DNA from: a virus | DNA: 36,967 bases | IMG/VR virus record: IMGVR_UViG_3300046007_002562 | Span: 1 to 36,967 of that record | Direction: 5' to 3' (one strand) | Part shown: positions 14,820 to 21,717 of the stretch, one piece after another | Layout: the number at the start of each line of letters is the position of its first letter | How positions within the stretch are numbered: the first letter of the stretch is position 1 | Notes under the pieces: model-generated | What the model was told of the DNA's origin: nothing | Database searches by the model: none | The model's input: only the letters and a program-made list of their open reading frames with translations | Program-made: the position numbers and the translations under genes

Positions 14820-15235
14820 TTAACAGTCGCAGTCTGGATGAGTTGTTGCCACAAGTTCGTGAACGAGTAGAGAAGTTTTTGGCTGCTTGTAAGGCTGAAG
14901 GAATTGATTTACTGGTAACTTCAACGTATCGTGATAACCAAAGCCAAGAGGCGCTCTATGCGCAAGGTAGAACAAAGCCGGGTGTCAAAGTTACTAATGC
15001 ACGGGCTGGTCAGTCTTTCCACAATTATCGCTGTGCTGTGGATGTTGTGCCAATGATGAATGGTAAGCCAGTGTGGAATGTTAAAGACCCGGTGTGGCAG
15101 CGTGTTGGCGCACTAGGTAAGGCTGCTGGTTTGGAGTGGGCGGGTGATTGGACAAGGTTTAAGGAGTATGCGCACTTCCAATATACCGGCGGCTTGACCT
15201 TGGCACAGTTACAAAAGGGAGTGCAAATTGCCTAA
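14816..15235 (+). CDS. Endolysin, M15-family peptidase
   Basis: A 139-residue single-domain enzyme of the VanY/L-Ala-D-Glu peptidase type. Visible motifs are STYR (Arg39 region), GQSFHNYRCAVDVVP with zinc ligands His69 and Asp76, and FKEYAHFQY with catalytic Glu117 and zinc ligand His120. Length matches phage T5-type M15 endolysins. There is no cell-wall-binding domain and no signal peptide, so export depends on the holin encoded just upstream. It is expected to cleave peptide stems of Gram-negative peptidoglycan. Confidence 0.88.
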   Translation: MINSRSLDELLPQVRERVEKFLAACKAEGIDLLVTSTYRDNQSQEALYAQGRTKPGVKVTNARAGQSFHNYRCAVDVVPMMNGKPVWNVKDPVWQRVGALGKAAGLEWAGDWTRFKEYAHFQYTGGLTLAQLQKGVQIA

Positions 15236-15491
15236 GAAGGGTGTCAGCCTAGCGATAGGGCGTGGTGAGAAGCTACCAGTAAGCAAGGGTGCTGGCTTGA
15301 CTGCGAAGGGCAGGGCTAAGTACAACCGTGAAACTGGCAGCAATCTAAAGGCACCAGCGCCTAACCCGCGCACAAAGAAAGAGGCAGGCCGCAAGGCTAG
15401 TTTCTGTGCGCGTATGGCTGGCGTAGTCAGGAAAGCTAAAGGGCCAGCAACACGGGCTAAAGCGTCGCTACGGAGGTGGAACTGCCGATGA
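15228..15491 (+). CDS. Small basic protein (DUF6321-like)
   Basis: An 87-residue, highly basic protein with GRGEKLPVSKGAGLTAKGRA, KYNRETGSNLKAPAPNP and KASFCARMAGVVRKAKG. This matches the DUF6321 pattern of small basic phage proteins of unknown role. The start is a rare TTG at 15228, supported by AGGGAG about 7 nt upstream. It lies inside the end of the endolysin gene. The charge suggests nucleic-acid binding. Confidence 0.75.
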   Translation: MPKKGVSLAIGRGEKLPVSKGAGLTAKGRAKYNRETGSNLKAPAPNPRTKKEAGRKASFCARMAGVVRKAKGPATRAKASLRRWNCR

Positions 15492-16000
15492 GTCATCAGG
15501 CGCAATTAGATTTTGTAGCGGCTTTAAAGCAGCAGTTTCCAGATTACTTTATCCGCAAGGAAATTCTTGAGATTGGTAGCCTAAATATTAATGGTTCGAT
15601 TCGGCCTTTTTTTGAGCAATGTCTATATGTTGGGGTTGATCTTGGCGAAGGACGCGACGTTGATGTGGTGGCTAGAGGAGAAAACCTCGCCTATCACGAT
15701 GGCAGCTTTGATGTTGTGGCAAGTTGCGAATGTTTTGAGCATAATCCTGAGTGGGTGGCTACGCTAAACAACATGATCAGGATGAGTAGCGGTTTAGTCT
15801 TTTTCAGTTGTGCAACTACTGGCAGACCTGAACATGGCACACCGCGCACTAGCCCACATGACGCACCGTTCTGTGGCGATTATTACCGCAACCTCACGGA
15901 AGAAGATGTAAGAAGTGCAATTGATTTGTCAGTCTTCAAAGACTACCAATTTATAACCAATGATACGGTTCACGACTTATACTTTTGGGGGGTAAAATGA
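15488..16000 (+). CDS. SAM-dependent methyltransferase (class I, type 11-like)
   Basis: A 170-residue protein with a class I SAM-binding core: strand and loop ILEIGSLNINGSI (motif I), YVGVDLGEGRDVD (motif II, acidic end), FDVVASCECFEHN (motif IV/post) and LVFFSCATTGRPEHG. ATG 15488 is preferred over GTG 15476 because of the ATGA overlap with the previous stop and the GGAGGT upstream. The substrate is unknown. With two glycosyltransferases elsewhere it may modify surface sugars, or it could act on small molecules or proteins. Confidence 0.75.
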   Translation: MSHQAQLDFVAALKQQFPDYFIRKEILEIGSLNINGSIRPFFEQCLYVGVDLGEGRDVDVVARGENLAYHDGSFDVVASCECFEHNPEWVATLNNMIRMSSGLVFFSCATTGRPEHGTPRTSPHDAPFCGDYYRNLTEEDVRSAIDLSVFKDYQFITNDTVHDLYFWGVK

Positions 16001-16140
16001 AAGAAGGACTGTACGCCAACATTCATCAAAAACGTGCCAGAATAAAGGCTGGCAGTGGTGAAAGAATGCGCAAGCCCGGAAGCAAAGGCGCACCCACAGA
16101 AAAAGCATTTAAGCGTTCAGCACGAACGGCTAAACGATAG
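15997..16140 (+). CDS. Small basic protein, 47 residues
   Basis: A short frame from ATG 15997 (ATGA with the methyltransferase stop) to TAG 16138-16140. The product (LYANIHQKRARIKAGSGERM, then RKPGSKGAPTEKAFKRSART) is a small basic protein of a type often seen near lysis and packaging genes in phages. The function is unknown. It is the last gene of the late rightward transcript, followed within 15 nt by terminator hairpins. Confidence 0.7.
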   Translation: MKEGLYANIHQKRARIKAGSGERMRKPGSKGAPTEKAFKRSARTAKR

Positions 16141-16154
16141 GTTTCTTCGCAACG

Positions 16155-16206
16155 GCCTAGTCTTCTCCCTAGGCTTTCCCCCGTCTAATCAGCGGGGGTT
16201 TTTTTT
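16155..16206 (+). terminator. Tandem-hairpin rho-independent terminator
   Basis: Hairpin 1 has arms GCCTAG (16155-16160) and CTAGGC (16169-16174). Hairpin 2 has arms CCCCCG (16178-16183) and CGGGGG (16193-16198) followed by eight T (16199-16206). It closes the rightward late operon. The T tract runs into the stop codon of the convergent glycosyltransferase gene. Confidence 0.88.
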
Positions 16207-16933
16207 ACTCACTCGGCAGCAAGCCACCTTCAAACAGATACGTTCCCATGTGACCTAAACGGCACCAAGGTGCTGCATGTATCTTGCCGCCAATCTTGCG
16301 CCACTGATGGCAAAAGAAATAATCCTCTGACAACAGCCGCTTCGTCTCAGGATCAATAGGATCAAGATAGAACCCATAGATTTCCTGACCCACCATAAAG
16401 TTCATATCACTGACAAACGTCTTTGTATGTGGCTTCAGTTGCTCAAACACATCACGCTTGATCAGCATAAAGCCAGTGCCAATGGCTGATACTTCGCACG
16501 GCTGATCCACCGGCACAGTAATAGCAGGATCATTTGTTAGCAAGTTGACTACAAAACTACCTGTGTAATTCTTTAAGTCATCTTTACCTTCCAACGCAGC
16601 TTGCTTGACCGTATGCCAATTGATTTCCTTTTTTGGATAGATGCCGCCTATCACATCAACGTCAGCCTCAAGCATTTTGATAGCATCGTCGGGGTTAAAG
16701 GCAATGTCAGCGTCAATCCAGAAAAGGTAATCAGCATCACCTTGCAAGAAAGTGTGCGTCATATTGCATCGTGCGCGTGTTACCAGTGATTCATTGAACA
16801 TCAACGACACTGACGTTTTGTAACCATGCTGGTTCAGCGCCCCAATCAAACCGATCAATGACTGTGCGTAAACGCCAGTACACTGACCGCCATACATGGG
16901 CGTGGCAATGAATACATGCTTCTGTTTTTCCAT
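16205..16933 (-). CDS. GT-A fold glycosyltransferase
   Basis: A 242-residue protein with N-terminal HVFIATPMYGG, a nucleotide-sugar binding region, and the metal-binding acidic motif FWIDADIAF (Asp74/Asp76) preceded by a NESLVTRARC helix, typical of family-2-like GT-A enzymes in phages. Later, IGTGFMLIKRDVF and a C-terminal EDYFFCHQWRKIGG region fit the acceptor side. It probably glycosylates virion or host surface components. It is the last leftward gene, and its stop overlaps the T tract of the opposing terminator. Confidence 0.75.
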   Translation of the reverse strand: MEKQKHVFIATPMYGGQCTGVYAQSLIGLIGALNQHGYKTSVSLMFNESLVTRARCNMTHTFLQGDADYLFWIDADIAFNPDDAIKMLEADVDVIGGIYPKKEINWHTVKQAALEGKDDLKNYTGSFVVNLLTNDPAITVPVDQPCEVSAIGTGFMLIKRDVFEQLKPHTKTFVSDMNFMVGQEIYGFYLDPIDPETKRLLSEDYFFCHQWRKIGGKIHAAPWCRLGHMGTYLFEGGLLPSE

Positions 16934-16950
16934 GTGATCTCCGTAAAAGT

Positions 16951-16978
16951 GGGGCGTGTCAGAGTGACGCTGCGCCCC
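16951..16978 (-). terminator. Weak hairpin between resolvase and glycosyltransferase genes
   Basis: Arms GGGGCG and CGCCCC (16951-16956 and 16973-16978), with GTC/GAC pairing inside. On the leftward transcript it is followed by ACTTTT, only four U, so it may attenuate rather than terminate. Confidence 0.35.
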
Positions 16979-16987
16979 GCAACGCTC

Positions 16988-17326
16988 CTAAACATCCTCT
17001 GACTGATGGGGGAATTCATTACCGAGAAGTGCTAACAAGTCTGGCAAGCGCAACATTGCCAGTGATTTACCACCGTCTTCGCGCATGATCACAATGGGAG
17101 TTTGACCTATGTCGCAGGCTTTCTCTGCCTGTTCCATAAAATCATACACTGCAATCTTACGTCTGCGTTTGCACTCAATGAGATATTTTCCAAGGATCAA
17201 GTCACCTTCCTCGGACACTTGATACTGCTTCAGGTTGCGCCTGATGCGAATGCCAAGCACGTCAAATATTTCATTGGCTACTTCACGCTCGTAGTTAGCG
17301 CCACGTTGTCTTGCTAGTTTGCTCAT
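16988..17326 (-). CDS. Holliday-junction resolvase-like nuclease
   Basis: A 112-residue protein of the PD-(D/E)XK type. RGANYEREVANEI gives Glu13, GDLIL gives Asp42, and YLIECKRRRK gives Glu51-x-Lys53, with IRRNLKQYQ between. Length and order match archaeal Hjc and phage small resolvases. It would resolve branched DNA in replication or before packaging, consistent with the exonuclease and annealing protein upstream in the same operon. Confidence 0.78.
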   Translation of the reverse strand: MSKLARQRGANYEREVANEIFDVLGIRIRRNLKQYQVSEEGDLILGKYLIECKRRRKIAVYDFMEQAEKACDIGQTPIVIMREDGGKSLAMLRLPDLLALLGNEFPHQSEDV

Positions 17327-17415
17327 AAGAAGGTGGGGTACTCGCTGCGTCTAGGGTAACTCGTCGGCTTCAGCTCACCGATTTCCGTCCTAGTATCCGC
17401 TTTCCCCCAAAAAAA

Positions 17416-17562
17416 TTAATAGCAGCTTGTGTTACAGCTATTGCCGTAGCAACACGTTGTGCAGGTTACACAGCGCCCCTGATCACAGTAAGTGTTATAA
17501 GTGCAGCTTGCCCACACCAATGGTGCTGTTACCGCCAACCATAAAGCAAATAGATAACGCAT
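17416..17562 (-). CDS. Secreted cysteine-rich micropeptide, 48 residues
   Basis: A short leftward frame with a good GGGAG six nt before ATG 17562, 12 nt after the previous stop. The N-terminus MRYLFALWLAVTAPLVWA looks like a signal peptide with a V-W-A signal peptidase I site. The remaining 30 residues hold eight Cys (positions 20, 26, 31, 34, 37, 38, 43, 47) with Asn/Thr/Tyr. It is not a proline-rich Rz1-type lipoprotein, and the lipobox is poor. The periplasmic role is unknown. The frame, ribosome site and leader make a real gene likely. Confidence 0.65.
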   Translation of the reverse strand: MRYLFALWLAVTAPLVWASCTYNTYCDQGRCVTCTTCCYGNSCNTSCY

Positions 17563-17574
17563 GATTATCTCCCA

Positions 17575-17850
17575 TCAAAAAGGAATATCGCCATCTTCCC
17601 TGCGCTTACTTGGGAAGGGGTTTACATTGCCCGGGCCTTGAGCGCTTGTCGGTTGCCAAGTGTCTTCCTTCAAGCTAATCAATGCGCCGCCCTTCGTATC
17701 CTTAGTCCATGCTGCCAGCTTGATCGTGTCACCCGGTGCATAGTGTTCGGATACCTTTAGCTCACCCCGCCAATCGGGGGATGCAGCATTCTTTTTGTTG
17801 CGGTTGCTGAGTAGTACGCCAGTTCCCATCTTACGTTCAATTTGATCCAC
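17575..17850 (-). CDS. Small protein with SSB-type C-terminal tip (candidate ssDNA-binding protein)
   Basis: A 91-residue protein. The start is GTG 17850 with AAGGAG 7 nt upstream; an ATG at 17829 is possible but lacks that site. The core (about residues 10-62) has GVLLSNRNKKNAASPDWRGE followed by short strands ending GGALISLKE, similar in layout to small beta (OB or DUF736-like) proteins. The last residues are DGDIPF, the acidic-hydrophobic tip by which bacterial SSB recruits partner proteins. The gene sits between the annealing protein and the resolvase. No SSB family signature is seen, so the role is inference. Confidence 0.65.
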   Translation of the reverse strand: MDQIERKMGTGVLLSNRNKKNAASPDWRGELKVSEHYAPGDTIKLAAWTKDTKGGALISLKEDTWQPTSAQGPGNVNPFPSKRREDGDIPF

Positions 17851-18037
17851 TTGATTGCTCCTTCACTAATAAATAACGTGCGACATCCTTATCACCAACA
17901 CGCACCATTTGAGTCAAAATTGCATGCCCGTCTTTTCTCAGGTCTTCAATCCGTGCCGCCAGCCGAAGCACACCATACAACCTGAGAGAATCTAAGGCAG
18001 TGATGCCATTACCTTGGCGCAAATGATTCAGAATCAT
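17837..18037 (-). CDS. Helix-turn-helix domain protein (HTH_39-like)
   Basis: A 66-residue protein matching a winged-helix pattern common in phages: ILNHLRQGNGITALDSLRLYG, then RLAARIEDLRKDGHAI and a terminal strand VARYLLVKEQ. The length equals one DNA-binding domain. It overlaps the next gene by 14 nt and lies 30 nt after the annealing protein gene. It may regulate the recombination operon or bind DNA directly. The ribosome site before ATG 18037 is weak. Confidence 0.7.
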   Translation of the reverse strand: MILNHLRQGNGITALDSLRLYGVLRLAARIEDLRKDGHAILTQMVRVGDKDVARYLLVKEQSSGSN

Positions 18038-18066
18038 CTCGCTTTGGTTCTTACCGCTGGCTGGCT

Positions 18067-18915
18067 TTATCCCTTTTTTATCAGGTGATCCAGCCTTTCC
18101 TTCACTTGCTTCACCGCCTTAGTCCAGACCTCGAACAGCACAGGCTTATCAGCTTCTACCATGCCAAGCACAAAGTCATTAGCTGACTCGAGCGCCGTGA
18201 TCTTGGATAGCTTCTCGGCTGCATTTAGCTTCTGGCTTTCCATAATCTGATCAACCATTGCCAAGTAACCATCGACAAACTCTTCATCGTTGGCATAGAA
18301 CTTGTAGGCTTTATCAGTGTTTGGCAGCATGAAAGCTACGCCTGACATTGCAGGTTCGACCTTAGCTTCTACTTCGATGGGTGCTGGCGCTTCAGTCACT
18401 ACCATAGGTGTGGTTCGCGCTTCACTAATGGTTTCAACTTCAGTCTCGTCGAGCATTCCAAGTCCACAATGTGCAAGAACCGACCGCCGTATCGCTTTCG
18501 TAGTCGCCTTAAGGATGGCATTAGCCAATCTCTCGCCGACTTGGTTCCCAACATCCACTGCTCCTTGATTTTCTGAAACTCTCCCATCACTGCCTGTGAC
18601 TCGGACGGAGACAATGTAAATTCCATCCACACGTTCCCGATGTGTAATCTGAGTGGAAAGTTTGTGAAGAGCGCAGAGTTGTTGAGTAGCGCTCGCGTTC
18701 GCGTAGAGGATTTGTTTGCCATTTAAGGTCAGTAGGTCAAAGGGTTTGGCGGCAGGATCAAGGCCAACTTGCTTGCAGCGGTAAAGATAGTATTGTTTCT
18801 TTTGATCTTCGTTCAAACCAGACAAGTCACCACGCAACACAATGGATGACTGAATAGCAGGATCAAGGGTTGCGACTGCCGAAGAATCGCCTGACATACT
18901 GACTACGTTACTCAT
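18067..18915 (-). CDS. Single-strand annealing protein (RecT/Rad52-superfamily-like)
   Basis: A 282-residue protein. The core (about residues 20-165) has DQKKQYYLYRCKQVGLDPAA, KPFDLLTLNGKQILYANAS, THRERVDGIYIVSVRVTGSD and AILKATTKAIRRSVLAHCGLG, a layout seen in phage recombination proteins near exonucleases. The C-terminal part is an acidic helical tail. It would load on single strands made by the YqaJ exonuclease. ATG 18915 follows GGGGGTGA; an ATG at 18927 adds four residues. It overlaps the upstream gene by 8 nt. Confidence 0.72.
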   Translation of the reverse strand: MSNVVSMSGDSSAVATLDPAIQSSIVLRGDLSGLNEDQKKQYYLYRCKQVGLDPAAKPFDLLTLNGKQILYANASATQQLCALHKLSTQITHRERVDGIYIVSVRVTGSDGRVSENQGAVDVGNQVGERLANAILKATTKAIRRSVLAHCGLGMLDETEVETISEARTTPMVVTEAPAPIEVEAKVEPAMSGVAFMLPNTDKAYKFYANDEEFVDGYLAMVDQIMESQKLNAAEKLSKITALESANDFVLGMVEADKPVLFEVWTKAVKQVKERLDHLIKKG

Positions 18916-19186
18916 CTTCACCCCCATCTCTAGCTTTCATCATTGCGTCTGCATACTCATAGGCTGCAAGAACAACATCCTCTTTATCATCCAATGCTTT
19001 ATCAGGATTCCAGAGCAAGGCTTGCATAGCCTTTGCCGCAAAGTAATCGCGCAAGTCCATCCTAATTGCTTTCTCTATTGGTTCTGTAAGCGATGCAAAT
19101 AAAAGCATCAACTCTTCGCGCACCTCGTCGTTTTGGTAAAGTCGCACGGCAAGCGCGGCTAAATCCTCGATCTCTTTCTCTTCCAT
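18908..19186 (-). CDS. Conserved small acidic phage protein
   Basis: A 92-residue helical acidic protein. The motif DLRDYFAAKAMQALL, then VVLAAYEYADAMMKARDG, is very common in small proteins encoded in phage replication and recombination regions. Its function is unknown. It has AGGAG before the ATG and lies between the exonuclease and annealing protein genes, so a recombination accessory role is possible. Confidence 0.72.
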   Translation of the reverse strand: MEEKEIEDLAALAVRLYQNDEVREELMLLFASLTEPIEKAIRMDLRDYFAAKAMQALLWNPDKALDDKEDVVLAAYEYADAMMKARDGGEDE

Positions 19187-19196
19187 TTGTATTCTC

Positions 19197-20090
19197 CTAT
19201 TTCAGTAGAAAGCGACGAGCGCCGGGTTGTTCAACGACAAATTTTTCGTACATCTCAGGCATGGCATTGCGGAACAAGTCTTTGCTGAATGACTTGGTAG
19301 TCTTGCTGGCTTTCCAAGTGGCAAGGATTCTGCCATCGTAGGTAGCAAGCTGGCTTGACTCCATCATGTAACCCTGAATCTTGGCTACCAGCGCATCCTC
19401 TTGCGCTTCCAAGGCTTTGCGTTGTGTCTTAATGACTGACAGCATCTCGCAGGCTTGTTCGAGTTCAGCGGTAGCTAACAGGCTGCTGCCGTTATCCTCT
19501 TTGTACACCAGCTTGGCAGCGTCACCCATTGTGTTGGGATCAAAGTTTCTGGCTTGTATCCTGCCCCAAAACTCTGCCATTTCTCTGGCATGTAAATCCC
19601 ACTGATCAGGGCTAAAGGTTTGCGGATAGTGGCAGATTTCCTGACCACCAAAGCACACGACCAGCACTACATTAGGGGTGTTGTGGACTAGGGATTCGTG
19701 CAGGCACTGGACGCGATAGCCTACGTCAATGTCTGTGCTGCCATCGTCGCCATACTTCTTGCGCTGATGAATTCCTAGGTTCTTGACTTCGTAGAGTGTC
19801 TGCCCATCCTCTGATATGTAATCAAAGTGGGAAGCTAGGAAGGTATGTTTAGGATGATGCAGGGCGTAGTCAGCATCTTTAAAGTTAATGCGCTTACGCC
19901 GCGCAAACTCTTTCATAATGGGTTCTTGCATGACTAAACCCATTTGTACTGCTTCGACGTCAGACAGATCGTCTAACGGTTTGACGCCAATCTTCTCGGC
20001 ATAAACTTCACCGCCTCGGCCTTCAACGAATCGTCGTGCATCGTTAGACCATAGTGCCTTGTTTCTTACTTCGGGAGAAAAATCACTCAT
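19197..20090 (-). CDS. YqaJ-like exonuclease (lambda-exonuclease fold)
   Basis: A 297-residue protein with the YqaJ viral recombinase pattern: RRFVEGRGGEVYAEKIGV, GLVMQEPIMKEF (Glu56), LASHFDYIS (Asp90) and LYEVKNLG (Glu101-Val-Lys103), the PD-(D/E)XK active site. A C-terminal coiled segment follows. The enzyme resects double-strand ends 5' to 3' and works with the annealing protein encoded two genes downstream. The start has the AGGGGCTACTATG leader shared by other leftward genes. Confidence 0.83.
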   Translation of the reverse strand: MSDFSPEVRNKALWSNDARRFVEGRGGEVYAEKIGVKPLDDLSDVEAVQMGLVMQEPIMKEFARRKRINFKDADYALHHPKHTFLASHFDYISEDGQTLYEVKNLGIHQRKKYGDDGSTDIDVGYRVQCLHESLVHNTPNVVLVVCFGGQEICHYPQTFSPDQWDLHAREMAEFWGRIQARNFDPNTMGDAAKLVYKEDNGSSLLATAELEQACEMLSVIKTQRKALEAQEDALVAKIQGYMMESSQLATYDGRILATWKASKTTKSFSKDLFRNAMPEMYEKFVVEQPGARRFLLK

Positions 20091-20117
20091 AGTAGCCCCT
20101 GATAATGGATAAATACA

Positions 20118-20234
20118 TCAATGATCGGCCTCATCAAAAAACATAATAGCTGCCGCTATGAGGCCACACACGGCAAGCAAACAACCTGCACCGATAAGGG
20201 TTAGACCCATAAAGATAAGCAAGCCGGAAGTCAT
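20118..20234 (-). CDS. Single-helix membrane micropeptide, 38 residues
   Basis: ATG 20234 overlaps the previous stop (ATGA) and the frame ends at TGA (20118-20120). The product is almost entirely one hydrophobic helix (LLIFMGLTLIGAGCLLAVCG and beyond) with an acidic end DEADH. No family is recognised. Confidence 0.5.
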   Translation of the reverse strand: MTSGLLIFMGLTLIGAGCLLAVCGLIAAAIMFFDEADH

Positions 20235-20380
20235 CTTACTGCATCTTCTTGTTGGACAAACTGTCGGTACTTAACCAGCGCCATATACACTGCTTGCTCG
20301 AACGTAATGTTTGAACACATAGCAATGCAGGCAATCTCACAAGTCAAGTTCCAAGGTAGTTTGGTCAGTTCCTCATTCAT
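20231..20380 (-). CDS. Small unknown protein, 49 residues
   Basis: The frame starts at ATG 20380 (ATGA with the upstream stop) and ends at 20231, overlapping the next ATG. An earlier in-frame ATG at 20395 would add five residues. The product, MNEELTKLPWNLTCEIACIA and then MCSNITFEQAVYMALVKYRQ, looks like a small soluble helical protein with three Cys. No family is recognised. Confidence 0.5.
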   Translation of the reverse strand: MNEELTKLPWNLTCEIACIAMCSNITFEQAVYMALVKYRQFVQQEDAVR

Positions 20381-20544
20381 GGCATAGCTACCCATAAGTG
20401 ACGAGCAATGCCGATGATCAGCAATGGCGCACCAATCACGCTCATGATTCCGCTAACGCCTGATAACTTCTTATTACCAAATACCTTGGCAACACCTGCC
20501 AGCACAAGGCCGTGCATAAATAACAAGAATCCAATTGCAGTCAT
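20377..20544 (-). CDS. Small two-helix membrane protein, 55 residues
   Basis: Strong AAGGAG 8 nt before ATG 20544, which overlaps the upstream stop (ATGA). Two hydrophobic segments (about residues 3-19 and 34-46) are joined by a basic loop VFGNKKLSG. No family is recognised. It belongs to a chain of coupled small genes in the leftward operon. Confidence 0.6.
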   Translation of the reverse strand: MTAIGFLLFMHGLVLAGVAKVFGNKKLSGVSGIMSVIGAPLLIIGIARHLWVAMP

Positions 20545-20795
20545 GTGTTCTTCTCCTTTAGCTTGGCTTCAATGGCGCGACCGAAGCTGTACTTCTTTCC
20601 TTCATGGTTTTGCCCGTAGATCATCATCACCTCCTCATCTGTCAGCCCTTTCCATTCGCGCTCATCCTTGCGACCTGCTTCATAGGCGAGAGTGGAAAAG
20701 CGTTCAAGAAATTCAGATACGCCTTCAGCCCTTTCAAGCCAACCAATCCCCGCATCCCGCGCCCATTGCAGGACTTGCTCCCGTGTTGGTTTCAT
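20541..20795 (-). CDS. Small conserved phage protein
   Basis: An 84-residue protein. ATG 20795 is chosen because it overlaps the previous stop (ATGA); the longer upstream extension shows unlikely Arg-rich sequence. It contains MKPTREQVLQWARDAGIGW, FSTLAYEAGRKDEREW and a C-terminal FGRAIEAKLKEK, a pattern common to small accessory proteins in phage early operons. The function is unknown. Confidence 0.65.
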   Translation of the reverse strand: MKPTREQVLQWARDAGIGWLERAEGVSEFLERFSTLAYEAGRKDEREWKGLTDEEVMMIYGQNHEGKKYSFGRAIEAKLKEKNT

Positions 20796-20989
20796 GGCGC
20801 ACCTCTTTCTCTTATCATCAATGCCGCGATGACGCCTTGGATATGCCATTCGCCATGCAACCATTCTTCACACACCTTGGCACAGGCTTCTCGTTCCTCT
20901 GCTACGGCTTTCCTCACTGCAATGCAAACAGGGTTTTGGCAATCATCATGGCAACAATGTGTTTCAACGTGCAGTTCATAATTGGTCAT
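20792..20989 (-). CDS. Small Cys/His-rich protein
   Basis: A 65-residue protein starting at ATG 20989 (AGAGGA upstream, ATGA with the previous stop). The N-terminus has closely spaced Cys and His (HVETHCCHDDCQNPVC), a possible metal site. The rest is a charged helix EEREACAKVCEEW ending IAALMIRERG, a motif common in small phage proteins. The function is unknown. Confidence 0.6.
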   Translation of the reverse strand: MTNYELHVETHCCHDDCQNPVCIAVRKAVAEEREACAKVCEEWLHGEWHIQGVIAALMIRERGAP

Positions 20990-21180
20990 AGCTTCCTCTG
21001 GCAAGTGAAGGCTTGGATGTCCACCCTGAAGGCTGAAGCAAACCGGCAGTCGGCAGCAATACGGCTTTCAGTTTGGACAATGCCAGCGTAGTAGGCGAAG
21101 GCTGCAATGGCAAAGGTGACTGCTGATTTAGCCCACCAATCGTTAATCACCTGCATCATTTTCCGAGCCATGTCAGCCAT
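20986..21180 (-). CDS. Small membrane-anchored protein
   Basis: A 64-residue protein with a membrane segment (about residues 20-36, AVTFAIAAFAYYAGIV) followed by a polar tail with TESRIAADCRFASAFRVD and AFTCQRK, a pattern recurring in phage early regions. ATG 21180 is chosen 10 nt after the upstream stop; the open frame extends to 21249 but then overlaps that gene. The ribosome site is weak. Confidence 0.55.
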   Translation of the reverse strand: MADMARKMMQVINDWWAKSAVTFAIAAFAYYAGIVQTESRIAADCRFASAFRVDIQAFTCQRKL

Positions 21181-21190
21181 TAAAGCGCGT

Positions 21191-21466
21191 TCAGAAGGGG
21201 CAATCACGCATCGCCTCCTCAAACTCTTGCCTGCGCTTTTCACGGGCAATCTGAGTGTCTTCGTTCAGCATCCAGTGTCTGCCCTTGTCACCACAGTCTT
21301 TGTCACTGTGGCTAGTACGTTGGACAAAGGCGAGTGGATACACCTCAGAACCATCGACCAAGTTAATACCAGTAACTTTAGGATTTAGACAACGGTCACG
21401 TTCACCTTGTGGTGTACCGAAGAATGCGCAGTCAATGCATAGTTTGATGTCTTTTAAGTAAGTCAT
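21191..21466 (-). CDS. Small Cys-rich, probably zinc-binding protein
   Basis: A 91-residue protein with CIDCAFFG (Cys-x-x-Cys), then RDRCLNP and DKDCGDKGRHW, an arrangement of paired Cys plus His suggesting a zinc site, and a charged helical C-terminus REKRRQEFEEAMRDCPF. The start has the AGGGGCTGATCC leader. It resembles unnamed small phage proteins. The function is unknown. Confidence 0.65.
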   Translation of the reverse strand: MTYLKDIKLCIDCAFFGTPQGERDRCLNPKVTGINLVDGSEVYPLAFVQRTSHSDKDCGDKGRHWMLNEDTQIAREKRRQEFEEAMRDCPF

Positions 21467-21485
21467 GGATCAGCCCCTATATCAA

Positions 21486-21668
21486 TCAAGCGTCGAGTTC
21501 TACCAGTTGGAAACGTCTTTCGCGTAGCCGTAGGACGGAAGCGGAGAGATGGCGTACAGACTCTTTGGCACGGTCTAATGCAGCTTGCGCATTCGCTTCT
21601 TGCTGCCTGATACGGTCAATCAAGTCTGTGTCAAAGCGAGGATCGAGATGATCCTGAAGTGTGTTCAT
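21486..21668 (-). CDS. Small coiled-coil protein, first gene of leftward operon
   Basis: A 60-residue, strongly helical protein (RIRQQEANAQAALDRAKESV and onwards), likely coiled coil. It is the first gene after the promoter at 21718-21746 and carries the TTCCTAA...AGGGGG leader. No family is recognised. First place in an early operon often marks a host-takeover or regulatory product, but this is inference. Confidence 0.6.
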   Translation of the reverse strand: MNTLQDHLDPRFDTDLIDRIRQQEANAQAALDRAKESVRHLSASVLRLRERRFQLVELDA

Positions 21669-21697
21669 AGTACCCCCTGATGGTTAGGAAACGGATG

Positions 21698-21713
21698 TTG
21701 TGCATCAGCACAA
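21698..21713. promoter_or_regulatory. Operator-like palindrome TTGTGC-ATCA-GCACAA
   Basis: A perfect inverted repeat with 6-bp arms and a 4-bp spacer. It lies where transcription from the 21718-21746 promoter should start. Its core GTGC-N4-GCAC also occurs at 24439-24452 beside the other leftward promoter. Confidence 0.6.
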
Positions 21714-21717
21714 GCGC

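Noticed and set aside
20408-21091. 227-residue rightward open frame
   Set aside because: It is antisense to a chain of coupled leftward genes with good start signals. The product has no family pattern.
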